From Bryobacterales bacterium (GTDB taxonomy: Bacteria; Acidobacteriota; Terriglobia; Bryobacterales; Bryobacteraceae): a stretch of DNA of 48,012 bases. The translations under genes were made by a program, and so were the position numbers. The notes under the pieces were generated by a model. That model did not search any database, had not been told where the DNA came from, and saw nothing but the letters and a program-made list of their open reading frames with translations. Shown piece by piece: positions 7,532 to 15,179 of this stretch. Numbering within the stretch: position 1 is the first letter of the stretch; the number at the start of each line of letters is the position of its first letter. The stretch covers positions 1 to 48,012 of the forward strand of contig JADZAF010000218.1 in NCBI GenBank assembly GCA_020852755.1. Reading direction: 5' to 3'.

Positions 7532-8008
7532 ATGCGAGGCGACCAGAAAGTAATCGACGAGCTGAATGCTGCGCTGAAATCGGAACTGACTGCCATCAGT
7601 CAGTACATTGTCCATGCGGAGATGAACCATAACTGGGGCTATCATGCCCTGGGCAGTTACATCAAGAAACAGGCCATCGACGAGATGAAACACGCCGAGA
7701 GCCTGATCGAGCGCATCCTCTTCCTGGAGGGTACGCCGAAGATGGACGTGATGCCGACTCCCCAGATCGGCGCGGACGTCAAAGCGCAGTTGGAGAATGA
7801 CCTGGCCGCGGAAACCGGAGCCGTCAAGCAGTACAACAACGCCGTGCGGCTGTGCGCCGAGGCGGGGGACAACCACTCGCGCGCGCTGTTCGAGGGCATG
7901 GTGAAGGACGAAGAGTCCCACGCCGATTTTCTCGAAGCGCAGCTGGACATGATCCGGCAGATGGGGATAGGACCCTACCTTTCGCAACAGATGAAGGGCG
8001 AGCACTAG
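7532..8008 (+). CDS. bfr: Bacterioferritin
   Basis: 158 residues, the standard length. All six ferroxidase ligands occur at the E. coli positions: E18, E51, H54, E94, E127, H130; the haem-ligating Met is M52. The protein should assemble into a 24-mer cage that oxidises Fe(II) and stores ferric mineral, with haem between subunits. The ATG at 7532 is preferred over the TTG one codon earlier because AGGAGA lies 6 nt before it and the ligand numbering then fits exactly. A Fe-S scaffold-like gene follows 25 nt downstream on the same strand, joining iron storage and cluster assembly. Iron-dependent control is likely from the family but no operator is visible. Confidence 0.96.
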   Translation: MRGDQKVIDELNAALKSELTAISQYIVHAEMNHNWGYHALGSYIKKQAIDEMKHAESLIERILFLEGTPKMDVMPTPQIGADVKAQLENDLAAETGAVKQYNNAVRLCAEAGDNHSRALFEGMVKDEESHADFLEAQLDMIRQMGIGPYLSQQMKGEH

Positions 8009-8033
8009 GGCGGGATCCGCGCGGGCTGCACGG

Positions 8034-8393
8034 ATGTACAGCGAGCGCCTGATCGAGCATTTCAGGAACCCCCGCAACACGGGAGAACTGAATTCCCCCG
8101 GCGTCACCGTCGAAGTGAGCAATCCGGCCTGCGGGGATATCCTGCGGCTCTCCGTTCTCGTCCAGGGCGGCCGGATTGCGGATGCCCGCTACCGGACGCG
8201 GGGCTGTACCGCTTCCATCGCCGCCGGATCCGCGCTGACCGAATGGCTGATCGGGAAGGGGCGCACGGAGGCGGGCGCCTTGACGACGGCGGACATCGAA
8301 GCCTCACTGGGCGGCCTGAGCGGCGAAAGCAGGCACGCGGCCGTGCTTTGCGTGGATGCCGTGCGCGCGCTGCTCAAGACCGGTTCACTGTAG
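8034..8393 (+). CDS. NifU/IscU-like Fe-S cluster scaffold family protein, third Cys moved
   Basis: 119 residues starting MYSERLIEHFRNPRNTGEL, the IscU/NifU N-terminal start. The first two cluster cysteines are C33 (NPACGD, with the conserved Asp D35) and C58 (YRTRGCTASIAAG). Where IscU has HC, this protein reads H101-A102, so the third ligand position is Ala; a cysteine appears four residues later, C106. His101 is conserved. It is therefore a scaffold-family member with altered cluster ligation, perhaps a carrier or repair protein. It follows bacterioferritin and overlaps the end of the convergent PLP enzyme gene by 9 nt. No cysteine desulfurase is in the window. Confidence 0.82.
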   Translation: MYSERLIEHFRNPRNTGELNSPGVTVEVSNPACGDILRLSVLVQGGRIADARYRTRGCTASIAAGSALTEWLIGKGRTEAGALTTADIEASLGGLSGESRHAAVLCVDAVRALLKTGSL

Positions 8394-9479
8394 CTTTCCC
8401 CGGCCGGCTACGTCCCAGACCTGCTCCACCCGATCGCCCCGGAGCCCGTACAGGTGCTCGTGCAGGTTGACCGCGGCGCAGATGTGGTTGGGGATGATGT
8501 GGACCCGGTCGCCCACCGAGAAGCTCACTTCCGAATTGCAGACGTCGATGTAGCCGTGCTCTTCGTTCATCCTGTGGAACACGCAGCCCGGCGCTTCCGC
8601 CACCCGGCCGAAGGTCACCTCCTGCGATCCGATCAGGCGGTCGGAAGAAAAGGTCTTCGATCCGCCGTCCACGATCATTTGTCCCGGGCGGACGGTCGAG
8701 ACCACGGTCACCAGGATGGAGGCCGCGCAGTCGTCCAGCGAACACGCGCCGCAGAAGGCGGTGTTCAAGTCGTTGAAGAGATAAGTGCCGGGCCGGACTT
8801 CGTTCATTCCGGGCACCAGGTGGGAGTAATACAGGGCCGGGGTGGAGCCGCCGCTCACGATCTTCAATTCGATGCCGGCGCGGCGAAAGTCCTCCAGGAT
8901 GCCTTGCAGGGTGTTGCGGAGCTGGTCCAATTGCCCCTTTCCCTCTTCATCCATGGCGCGGATATGGCCCGGATAGAACGCGATTCCCTCCAGGGTCAGC
9001 CGCGGCAGACGCAACAGGTTCTGGGCTAGAGTCAGCAGTTCCCTGCCGGGCGAGACGCCCACCCGTCCCAGCCCCACGTCGACTTCCGCCAGGACACCCA
9101 CGGTGACCTGCGCTTCCGCGGCAGCGTCCGACAACTGGCGGGCCGAAACCAGGCTGTCCAGCGCGACCGTAACCCGGGCCTTGCGGGCTACTTCCATCAG
9201 CCGCCGCAGCTTGGATGGCCCGATCACCGGGTAGGCGACCAGCAGGTCAGGCGGCTCCGCTCCCAGCATCACTTCCGCCTCGCCCACCTTGGCTACAGCC
9301 AGTCCGGCCGCGCCCAGGCACAACTGGCGCCGGGCGATTTCCGGGGTCTTGTGAGTCTTGGTATGGGGCCGCAGCCGCAGGCCGTGGGCGCGGGTGTAGT
9401 CCGCCGCCCGTGCGAGGTTGCGTTCCATGCTGTCCAGGTCGATCACCAGCGCCGGGGTTTCCAGTTCGGATACGTGCAT
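8385..9479 (-). CDS. D-threonine aldolase/D-serine dehydratase-like PLP enzyme
   Basis: 364 residues of the alanine-racemase-like barrel family that includes D-threonine aldolase and DSD1 D-serine dehydratase. Key segments: LETPALVIDLDSMERNL at the start, LRPHTKTHKTPEIAR (about 35-50) with the PLP lysine in the HTKTHK block, GLAVAKVGEAEVML, VSGGSTPALYY phosphate-binding segment, and a C-terminal metal/PLP region with GDRVHIIPNHICAAVNLHEHL, where the PNHxC motif binds the metal of this family. It removes or cleaves D-amino acids with metal and PLP in the cytoplasm. ATG 9479 is preferred to an upstream start at 9515 because the domain begins there and a TATACT box lies 8 nt before it. Confidence 0.9.
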   Translation of the reverse strand: MHVSELETPALVIDLDSMERNLARAADYTRAHGLRLRPHTKTHKTPEIARRQLCLGAAGLAVAKVGEAEVMLGAEPPDLLVAYPVIGPSKLRRLMEVARKARVTVALDSLVSARQLSDAAAEAQVTVGVLAEVDVGLGRVGVSPGRELLTLAQNLLRLPRLTLEGIAFYPGHIRAMDEEGKGQLDQLRNTLQGILEDFRRAGIELKIVSGGSTPALYYSHLVPGMNEVRPGTYLFNDLNTAFCGACSLDDCAASILVTVVSTVRPGQMIVDGGSKTFSSDRLIGSQEVTFGRVAEAPGCVFHRMNEEHGYIDVCNSEVSFSVGDRVHIIPNHICAAVNLHEHLYGLRGDRVEQVWDVAGRGKLQ

Positions 9480-9487
9480 GATGATCC

Positions 9488-9493
9488 AGTATA
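9488..9493 (-). promoter_or_regulatory. Leaderless-type -10 box for the D-amino acid PLP enzyme
   Basis: Minus-strand TATACT with 8 nt to the ATG at 9479. No Shine-Dalgarno and no clear -35. It decides the start of the downstream gene. Confidence 0.5.
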
Positions 9494-9535
9494 CGGGAAC
9501 GCGCGCTCCGCCCACCCTGCCAGGGGCCGCCTGGT

Positions 9536-10057
9536 TCAGCTTCCTGAAGGCAACGTGATCCCGACAGCCGCGTTGTCCTCCGGACCGCCCAGCCAGTGTC
9601 CGTACTTCGCGGCTGCGGCTGCAAGCCGTTGCATGTCTTCCGCCGCCGGCGGCGATTGGCCTCCGCCCTCCGTGGGCCTCCCCACCTCTTGAAGGAACCT
9701 GGCAAGTCCCGGTGTTGTGGTGATCAGCGCCACAGCCGGATCTTTCGAAGTGTTTCGAAACGCATGCTTGGCCCCGGCGGGCACGTGGAGAAAGTCCCCC
9801 GGCCTTACGCTCAGCCAGTCAAACCCTCCCTCCCGTTCGGAAAGTGCCAGCACAGCTCCGGAAATCAGCCAGAAGCTCTCGAAGTCGGGATGACTGTGTA
9901 GCGGAACCACGGCGCCCGGAGGCATGGTTCCTTTCATCACGCAGTAGACGGCGCCTTGTTCGTCGGGCGAAGTCAGGAACTCGATCGTTGGTCCGAGGAC
10001 ATTCGTAACGCCGTACATCCCTTTCGCAACGATGTGGGTTACAGAGGGTACTTGCAT
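9536..10057 (-). CDS. Cupin domain protein
   Basis: 173 residues with one conserved cupin barrel. Motif 1 is MPPGAVVPLHSHPDFESFWLISG (about 45-67), giving two His and a Glu as metal ligands (HSHPDFESF), and motif 2 is RPGDFLHVPAGAKHAFRN (about 85-102), with the fourth His ligand. The protein is small, cytoplasmic and probably binds a divalent metal; it could be a sensor or a small isomerase/dioxygenase. The region after residue 120 (Gly/Ser/Pro rich, then a short helix) is unlike known enzymes. It ends 56 nt before the start of the PLP enzyme on the same strand; co-transcription is possible but that gene has its own -10 box. Substrate unknown. Confidence 0.85.
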   Translation of the reverse strand: MQVPSVTHIVAKGMYGVTNVLGPTIEFLTSPDEQGAVYCVMKGTMPPGAVVPLHSHPDFESFWLISGAVLALSEREGGFDWLSVRPGDFLHVPAGAKHAFRNTSKDPAVALITTTPGLARFLQEVGRPTEGGGQSPPAAEDMQRLAAAAAKYGHWLGGPEDNAAVGITLPSGS

Positions 10058-10287
10058 ACTGAGTTCGATGCCGCGACGATTGCCGGAGGCTTCGTGGACC
10101 GGGCGTTGAAGAGGTCAAGTTGTTACATCCACGGCAACGCCGCAGCGTTGTGGGAAACCATGGCCCGGGCATCGCCGTCCGGGGACCGGACTCCCGCGAA
10201 AAGAGTAATCCGCCCGATTGCCGCTTTTCTTTCAACGGGGACAGGCGCATAATAGGCGCGTGCAAAACCGCTGTTTGGAGGTGTTTC
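10058..10287. other. Divergent intergenic region, cupin and HNH genes
   Basis: 230 nt between divergent starts. On the plus strand a CATAAT at 10248-10253 could be the -10 of the HNH gene, with GGAGG at 10276-10280 as its Shine-Dalgarno. No convincing promoter for the cupin gene was seen. Confidence 0.35.
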
Positions 10288-10644
10288 ATGCCGATCGCCA
10301 AATTCCTCGGCTTGACCCGCCTGGCCAAGCCGTTGACTTCTGAGGAAGGTCACAGAATCCTCAAACGCGACCACTATCGTTGCCAGTACTGCGGATTGGA
10401 CGGTATGTCGAACTTCGAGAACTCCCTGATCATGACGGTGGATTTCGTTCACCCGCGCGCGCACCAGGGGAAGAAGGTTCCGGGCAACCTGGTGGCCGCC
10501 TGCCGGCCGTGCAACGTGATCAAGGGCCGCCGGGTCTTCAGCAACCTGGAGCAGGCCAAGGCGTACGTCCTCGAGCGCCGCCAGGAGTTGCGCACGAATT
10601 GGGAGAGCCAGATGGACCGCCTGCGCAGCCACGCGGTGGCGTAG
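10288..10644 (+). CDS. HNH endonuclease
   Basis: 118 residues. The motif is a zinc-ribbon HNH fold: RDHYRCQYCG (about 31-40, first CxxC), LIMTVDFVHPRAHQG (about 49-63, which has the HNH histidine in a VDFVHP context, where DHxxP is usual), and NLVAACRPCNVIKGRR (about 69-84, second CxxC and Asn). The family nicks or cuts DNA, with roles from restriction to phage packaging. It is a stand-alone gene without an intron, intein or phage neighbours, so a homing role is not supported. A strong GGAGG lies 7 nt before the ATG; an upstream in-frame start at 10120 is rejected because it lacks family sequence. Confidence 0.87.
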   Translation: MPIAKFLGLTRLAKPLTSEEGHRILKRDHYRCQYCGLDGMSNFENSLIMTVDFVHPRAHQGKKVPGNLVAACRPCNVIKGRRVFSNLEQAKAYVLERRQELRTNWESQMDRLRSHAVA

Positions 10645-10667
10645 GCAGCATCCGGCCGGCAGGGCCT

Positions 10668-11813
10668 TCAACGGCTGCGCGGCGCCAGCCTCACGGTTAC
10701 CGTCGCGGGACTCGCCCGGTCCAGCCGCACGCCGGGCGGAAGGTCCAGGTTCTGCCGCTCGAGGGGCACGGTCAGAAGACCTTCTTTGGCCCCGGTCAGG
10801 TCAAAGCGCGCCACCAGGCGGGGGAAGCCCATTCCCTCCATGATCCAGACGCTGCCGCGAAGCTGCACTTCGAAGTGGTCCGCCGACTGCCGGGTGATCT
10901 GCATGCCGGCGGGCACGTTCCGGAACTCCACCGGAATGTTGAATGTGCGCACGGTGTTGCCGCCCGGCCGCACGGAGATGCCCAGGAACAGGGCCGCCAG
11001 CGCCAAGGCCGCGAGTTTGAAGCCCGGGTTGGCCGTGAGAGAGCGGCGGATTCGGGCGGTGACGCCGGCCGCCGGACGGGCATGCAGGCGCCGCAGGGCC
11101 GCGACCAGTTCCACCGCGTCGGGGAACTCCTGCGCACTGCGTTCCTGGAACAGGGTCACTGCACCGCGCTCCTCCGAGACGGCGATCACCAGGGCGTCCG
11201 ACCGCTCGGCAAGGCCCATGGCCGCGCGGTGCCGGGTGCCGAAGTGGCCGGGCACGTCCACCCGCTCGGTCAGTGGCAGGATGACCCCCGCCCGGGTGAT
11301 ACGTCCCTTCTCGGCTACCGCCGCCCCGTCATGCAACGGCGAGCTCTTCTGGAACAGCGCGATCAGGAGTTCCGTCGAGACCTCGGCGTCGAGAGCGACG
11401 CCGTCGCGCACCAGTTCTGAGACCGGCTCGTTCCTCACCAGCACGATCAGAGCGCCCAGGCCGGTGCGGGCCAGGGCGAAGGCAGCCTCGGCGAGCGGCT
11501 GAAAGCGCGGGCCCATCACGGCCGCGGGCTGCGTCCACAAGCGGGTGACGTTATCCAGCCGGATCAGGGCTTGGCGCAGTTCTCCCTGGAACAGCACGAC
11601 CAGCAGGACCACCGAGATGACGGCCGCGCCGTCCAGCACCCAACTGGTGATGATCAGGTCGAACTGGCGGGCCGCCAGGGCGGCCGCGTGCAGACCCGCC
11701 ACCACCAGCGCAATGCGCAGCACACGGGCCTGCCGGGCCCACACGAGCAAGGCGTAGAGCGCGACGGATAGCACCGTGAAGTCCACCGCGCTCTGCCAGC
11801 CTGGGAAGATCAC
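10668..11813 (-). CDS. Membrane diadenylate cyclase fused to YbbR domain (CdaA-YbbR)
   Basis: 381 residues. Three N-terminal membrane helices (about 10-28, 33-48, 56-76) precede a DisA_N/DAC domain with the two catalytic motifs intact: DGA at 162-164 (SPLHDGAAV) and RHR at 194-196 (GTRHRAAMG). This makes c-di-AMP from two ATP. A fourth membrane helix at about 265-281 leads into a single YbbR domain (about 285-380: FNIPVEFRNVPAGMQITRQS and a closing LAPRS). In Bacillus CdaA and the YbbR protein CdaR are separate adjacent genes; here they are one polypeptide with the YbbR domain predicted outside. The start overlaps the stop of the upstream PLP gene as ATGA (11810-11813). Confidence 0.9.
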   Translation of the reverse strand: MIFPGWQSAVDFTVLSVALYALLVWARQARVLRIALVVAGLHAAALAARQFDLIITSWVLDGAAVISVVLLVVLFQGELRQALIRLDNVTRLWTQPAAVMGPRFQPLAEAAFALARTGLGALIVLVRNEPVSELVRDGVALDAEVSTELLIALFQKSSPLHDGAAVAEKGRITRAGVILPLTERVDVPGHFGTRHRAAMGLAERSDALVIAVSEERGAVTLFQERSAQEFPDAVELVAALRRLHARPAAGVTARIRRSLTANPGFKLAALALAALFLGISVRPGGNTVRTFNIPVEFRNVPAGMQITRQSADHFEVQLRGSVWIMEGMGFPRLVARFDLTGAKEGLLTVPLERQNLDLPPGVRLDRASPATVTVRLAPRSR

Positions 11814-13417
11814 ACGTTCTTGACCGGCCTGACGACGCCGCCCGGCTGGCCGTAGCGATGCCGCTGTGCGGTCCAGCGTGCCTGGCCGTATTCCTGGAGG
11901 CCCACCGTGCCGCGCATGACTTCACCTTCCACGGTGCCGGTGAACTCGTAGCCGAGGCGGGTGCCCTCGTAGCGGTGTGAACTGCGGAACCGCACCTGGG
12001 TGCCTTCCACCACGCCCCGCAGGTCGCCGGACAGGATATCCCCCATGTGAGTTCCCACCAACTGGTTGTCCTTCTGCTCGAAGACGACCACGTGCTCGGC
12101 CTCGCCTCGCACGAACTCCAGGTGGAAGCGCCATTGCCCGGCGATGTTGGCGGGCGCGCCGGAAGGCCGCTCGGGCGGCTGGACCCGGGGCGGATGGGAG
12201 AGGACCGCGTGCAGCTTCTCGGCGGCGATCTTTTCGTCGCCCGGCATCATCATGTAGGGCATGATGGTGACGCTGCTGGGCATGTTGCTCAGCCGGTCGC
12301 CGCTGGAGCCCGCCAGAATGATGCGCGGATTACCCTCGTACAGCGTATCGAAGACTTCCTGGCCGGTAATGCCCAGCTGCTGCGCGTCCCACCGGATTCG
12401 CAACTGCGGGGCGCGGTTGGACAAGCCGCGCGGCTGCATCACCTCGGTGGTGACGCCCTGCACCCGGCTGACCGAGCGGGAGATGGTGTTCAGCCAGGAC
12501 TCCCACTGCTTCCATTCCGCCTCGTGGTCGCGCTTCACCCACATCTCGACCGCCGCCAGCATCCCCATGATCTCTTCCTTGCCGACCTTGAGCGAGCGTC
12601 CGAAGGCGTGATGGGGCGCGCTGTTCAACCAGGCGGCCTGGAGCAGGGTTTTGGAACCCAGCAGCAGGCCGGCACACTGGGGCCCGCGGATGCACTTGCC
12701 GCCGCTGTAAGCCACCATATCCGCTCCGCGCTTCAGATGAATGCTGGGGATGGTCAGATGCTCGGCGGCGGCGTCCACGATGACCGGCACGCCTTTCGGC
12801 TTGGCCATCCGGCAAATCACCTCGGTCCCCAGCGGACCCTCGTCGCCGGTCCCGGCCAGGATCATGATCATGGCCGTGCGCTCGCTGAACGCCGCGGCCA
12901 GTTCCTCGGGCGTGCCTACCTCCACAACCTTCACGCCCAGCATGCGCACGGCATGGTCGTATACGTTGCGCGAATAGCGCGGCATGATCACTTCGTTCTT
13001 CAGCCCGGCAAGATTGGGCAGGCGCTGCATCTTCTCGGGATCGGCGCCGGCGATGCAGGCGGCCGTGGCGTGGGTCAGGGCGGCCGCGCACCCCGCCGTG
13101 ACGATGCCATACTCGGCTCCGGTCAGCTCCGCCAGCCGCTTGCCGACTGCTTCCATGAGTTCGTCCAGGTGAACGTAGTGGCGCGAGGCCTCATCCATCG
13201 CGCGCTTCACCTCCGGCAGGGACTGGGAGCCGCTGATGATGGTGAAGGTTCCTTTGCAGTTGACCAGGGGCCGCACCCCGATCGATTGATACACACTGGC
13301 AGTTGCCGCCGCTACCGCCCGGGAGGCGCTGCCGCCGAACAGGCCGCCGGCGGTCAACCATCCTCCGCCGCGGAAAAGGTCGCGCCGGCTGAATCCACCG
13401 AAGAGACTTTTCAACAT
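11810..13417 (-). CDS. Tat-exported SelA-like PLP enzyme with C-terminal beta domain
   Basis: 535 residues from ATG 13417. The N-terminus has a Tat motif (SRRDLFR, Arg11-Arg12) and a glycine-rich hydrophobic stretch ending near ASRAVA. The PLP domain (about 45-405) is of the SelA/glucosaminate ammonia-lyase type, with VIVDAAAEH (213-220) and SGGK at 238-241 giving Lys241, the expected Schiff-base lysine in a GGKCIRGPQCAG context. From about 424 to 525 a second, mainly beta-strand domain follows (IAGQWRFHLEF ... AEHVVVFEQKDNQLVGT ... LGYEFTGTVEGEVMRG), with a lipocalin-like feel. The gene is coupled to the CdaA-YbbR gene. TAGTCT lies 7 nt before the ATG. Reaction unknown; export of a PLP enzyme is unusual. 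Confidence 0.83.
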   Translation of the reverse strand: MLKSLFGGFSRRDLFRGGGWLTAGGLFGGSASRAVAAATASVYQSIGVRPLVNCKGTFTIISGSQSLPEVKRAMDEASRHYVHLDELMEAVGKRLAELTGAEYGIVTAGCAAALTHATAACIAGADPEKMQRLPNLAGLKNEVIMPRYSRNVYDHAVRMLGVKVVEVGTPEELAAAFSERTAMIMILAGTGDEGPLGTEVICRMAKPKGVPVIVDAAAEHLTIPSIHLKRGADMVAYSGGKCIRGPQCAGLLLGSKTLLQAAWLNSAPHHAFGRSLKVGKEEIMGMLAAVEMWVKRDHEAEWKQWESWLNTISRSVSRVQGVTTEVMQPRGLSNRAPQLRIRWDAQQLGITGQEVFDTLYEGNPRIILAGSSGDRLSNMPSSVTIMPYMMMPGDEKIAAEKLHAVLSHPPRVQPPERPSGAPANIAGQWRFHLEFVRGEAEHVVVFEQKDNQLVGTHMGDILSGDLRGVVEGTQVRFRSSHRYEGTRLGYEFTGTVEGEVMRGTVGLQEYGQARWTAQRHRYGQPGGVVRPVKNV

Positions 13418-13424
13418 GTACCTG

Positions 13425-13430
13425 AGACTA
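13425..13430 (-). promoter_or_regulatory. Leaderless-type -10 box for SelA-like/CdaA-YbbR operon
   Basis: Minus-strand TAGTCT with 7 nt to the ATG at 13417. It would drive both the PLP gene and the coupled diadenylate cyclase. No Shine-Dalgarno is present. Confidence 0.35.
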
Positions 13431-13560
13431 CCGCCGGGGAGTGGACAACGCAAGCGGGAGGCGGACTGGCGGCGGCAGGGACGACGCCGCGGCAGGTTGA
13501 GAGCGTGCGCCGCCAGGGACCCACCAGCCACGTCACCCTTACTTTCCGTGCTGCCGCCGG

Positions 13561-14190
13561 TCACCAGTCTTTGTCAACGGAGGGAGGCCGGGAAGTCGCC
13601 CCGGGCAGGGACCGTCCCTGGCGCTCCTGGCCCAGGATGCCTTGCAGGCTGGTTCCCAGGTCGGGACCTGCCGCCGCCGCGCCCCCCGGTGTACCCTGGC
13701 TCTGGCGCTGCCTGACCTGTTCTTCGACCAGCTTGAGCCATTTCCGTGCGATTTCCCGGTTATGCGCCGCGTCCGGGAGCGTCTTCTCCAAACGAAGCGC
13801 CTCGGAATAGGCAGTGATCGCACGCCCGAGCATGGCCAGCGCGCCCTGCGGATCGCCGTTGGCGAGCGTCAGCCCGAGCTGGCACGCCGCGTTGCCGGCA
13901 TTGTACTGGCTGAGGGCGGCCAGATGCCCCCGCTTGCTCTCCCTTGCGGCCTGGGCGAAGTTGTCCAGGGCGCGCCCGTACTCTCCGCCCCGGTAGTAGG
14001 CCGTTCCCAGGTTATACAGGGCGTGCGGGGAGCGGGGCCGCAGGGCCACAGCTTTCTGATAGGCCTCCAGGGCCTGGTCATAACGTCCGGAGTTCCAGGC
14101 CGCGTTGCCCCGCACCACCAACTCCTGGGCCGGACCGGCCGCCAACGACTCAACCAGCAGGCACGCAAGCAGGAGCCGGCTTCTCCTCAT
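13561..14190 (-). CDS. TPR-repeat protein of the Bat operon (BatC-like)
   Basis: 209 residues. A signal peptide (RRSRLLLACLLVESLAAGPAQ) is followed by tandem TPR units: VVRGNAAWNSGRYDQALEAY, AVALRPRSPHALYNLGTAYY, GEYGRALDNFAQAAR, and a longer AITAYSEALRLEKTLPDAAHN unit. A Gln/Gly/Pro-rich tail ends the protein. In Bacteroides-type Bat operons a TPR protein follows BatA and BatB as an exported partner; the position here is the same. The ATG overlaps the stop of the second VWA gene (ATGA, 14187-14190), and 142 nt separate its stop from the next gene. Periplasmic scaffold role is inferred from context. Confidence 0.88.
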   Translation of the reverse strand: MRRSRLLLACLLVESLAAGPAQELVVRGNAAWNSGRYDQALEAYQKAVALRPRSPHALYNLGTAYYRGGEYGRALDNFAQAARESKRGHLAALSQYNAGNAACQLGLTLANGDPQGALAMLGRAITAYSEALRLEKTLPDAAHNREIARKWLKLVEEQVRQRQSQGTPGGAAAAGPDLGTSLQGILGQERQGRSLPGATSRPPSVDKDW

Positions 14191-15179
14191 GATCTCTTCC
14201 TCTCCGGGACGGCCAGAGCGGCCAGCAGGCTGGCGACGGCGGCGGCCAGCAGAAATGCGAAGACCTCCCGGCGCCGGTTCTGCGCACGGCCGCGGGACGC
14301 GGAGAGCAGGCCGGCCAGTTCCTCCCCCAGGTTCATTGCGCCGCGCCCGGCGAGCGCCGCGCGGCCGCCCCCGGCTTCCGCGATGAGCCTTGCCCCGGCG
14401 CTGTTCAAACGCGACCACACTTCCGCCCCCCGGTAGGTCAGGAAGCGCTCGGCGCTGTCCTCGATCACCGGAATCCGGGCGCCGTTCGCTTCGGCGCCCA
14501 GTCCCACAACGCTCACCCGGATGCTCCTGCCGGCCGCCTCCCGGGCCGCCGCCGCGGCCGCCAGGCCGTGATCCTCGGCGTCGGTCAGAATGACGATCTC
14601 ACGAGCGCGCTGCGCGAGATCGTCGAACCCCTCATTCAGCGCGGACCGGATGGCCTGCGCGATATCGGTGCCGCCGCGCGTGACGCTCTCCGGTGAAACC
14701 TCGTCCAGGGCCAGGCGGAAGAAGTCGAAGTCGGTCGTGAGCGGGCATCGAACTCCGGAAGTGCCGGCGAAGGCAACCAGCCCGATGCGGTCGCCGCGCA
14801 GCCGCCCGGCCAGTTCCCGAAGCCCGTCCTTCGCGTATTCCAGGCGGTTGGGCGGCAGGTCCCTGGCCAGCATGCTACGCGAGACGTCCAGCAACACCAC
14901 GATGTCGCGGCCCTTTCCCGGAGCGGGTTTGCCGGCATCCCAGGAGGGGCGCGCCAGGGCCAGGACCGCCAGGACGAAGGCCGCCAGCGCCAGGCCGGAT
15001 TTCAGCCCTCTCCGCCGCCGGCTGCGTTCCCCGGCGAGATAGGCGCGCGTCTCTTCCAGAGCGAAGGCCGCCAGCGCCTCGGACCGGAGGCGCTCTGCGC
15101 GAGCCGCCAGCAGCAGCAACAGCGGGATCGCCCACAGGAAGTGCAGCGCCGCCGGGGACAGCCAGGCGAATCCGTTCAT
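14187..15179 (-). CDS. VWA-domain membrane protein, BatB-like
   Basis: 330 residues. Two N-terminal membrane helices (about 9-24 and 58-78) are followed by a von Willebrand A domain with an intact MIDAS: VVLLDVSRSMLARD (DxSxS), the middle Thr in ESVTRGGTDIAQAI, and ILTDAEDHG. A final membrane helix (FLLAAAVASLLAALAV) lies close to the C-terminus. This topology, VWA domain between membrane segments, is that of BatA/BatB, which with MoxR ATPases help protein complex maturation and stress tolerance. Start and stop both overlap neighbours as ATGA. It is the second of two VWA genes and the better preserved match to BatB. Confidence 0.9.
   Translation of the reverse strand: MNGFAWLSPAALHFLWAIPLLLLLAARAERLRSEALAAFALEETRAYLAGERSRRRRGLKSGLALAAFVLAVLALARPSWDAGKPAPGKGRDIVVLLDVSRSMLARDLPPNRLEYAKDGLRELAGRLRGDRIGLVAFAGTSGVRCPLTTDFDFFRLALDEVSPESVTRGGTDIAQAIRSALNEGFDDLAQRAREIVILTDAEDHGLAAAAAAREAAGRSIRVSVVGLGAEANGARIPVIEDSAERFLTYRGAEVWSRLNSAGARLIAEAGGGRAALAGRGAMNLGEELAGLLSASRGRAQNRRREVFAFLLAAAVASLLAALAVPERKRS

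Noticed and set aside
10288..10644. HNH gene considered as a homing endonuclease or phage remnant
   Set aside because: No intron, intein, phage genes or repeats beside it.
12047..13810. 587-residue open frame on the plus strand opposite the SelA-like gene
   Set aside because: Low-complexity Gly/Arg/His-rich translation typical of the opposite strand of a GC-rich gene; no family segments, while the minus strand encodes a clear PLP enzyme.
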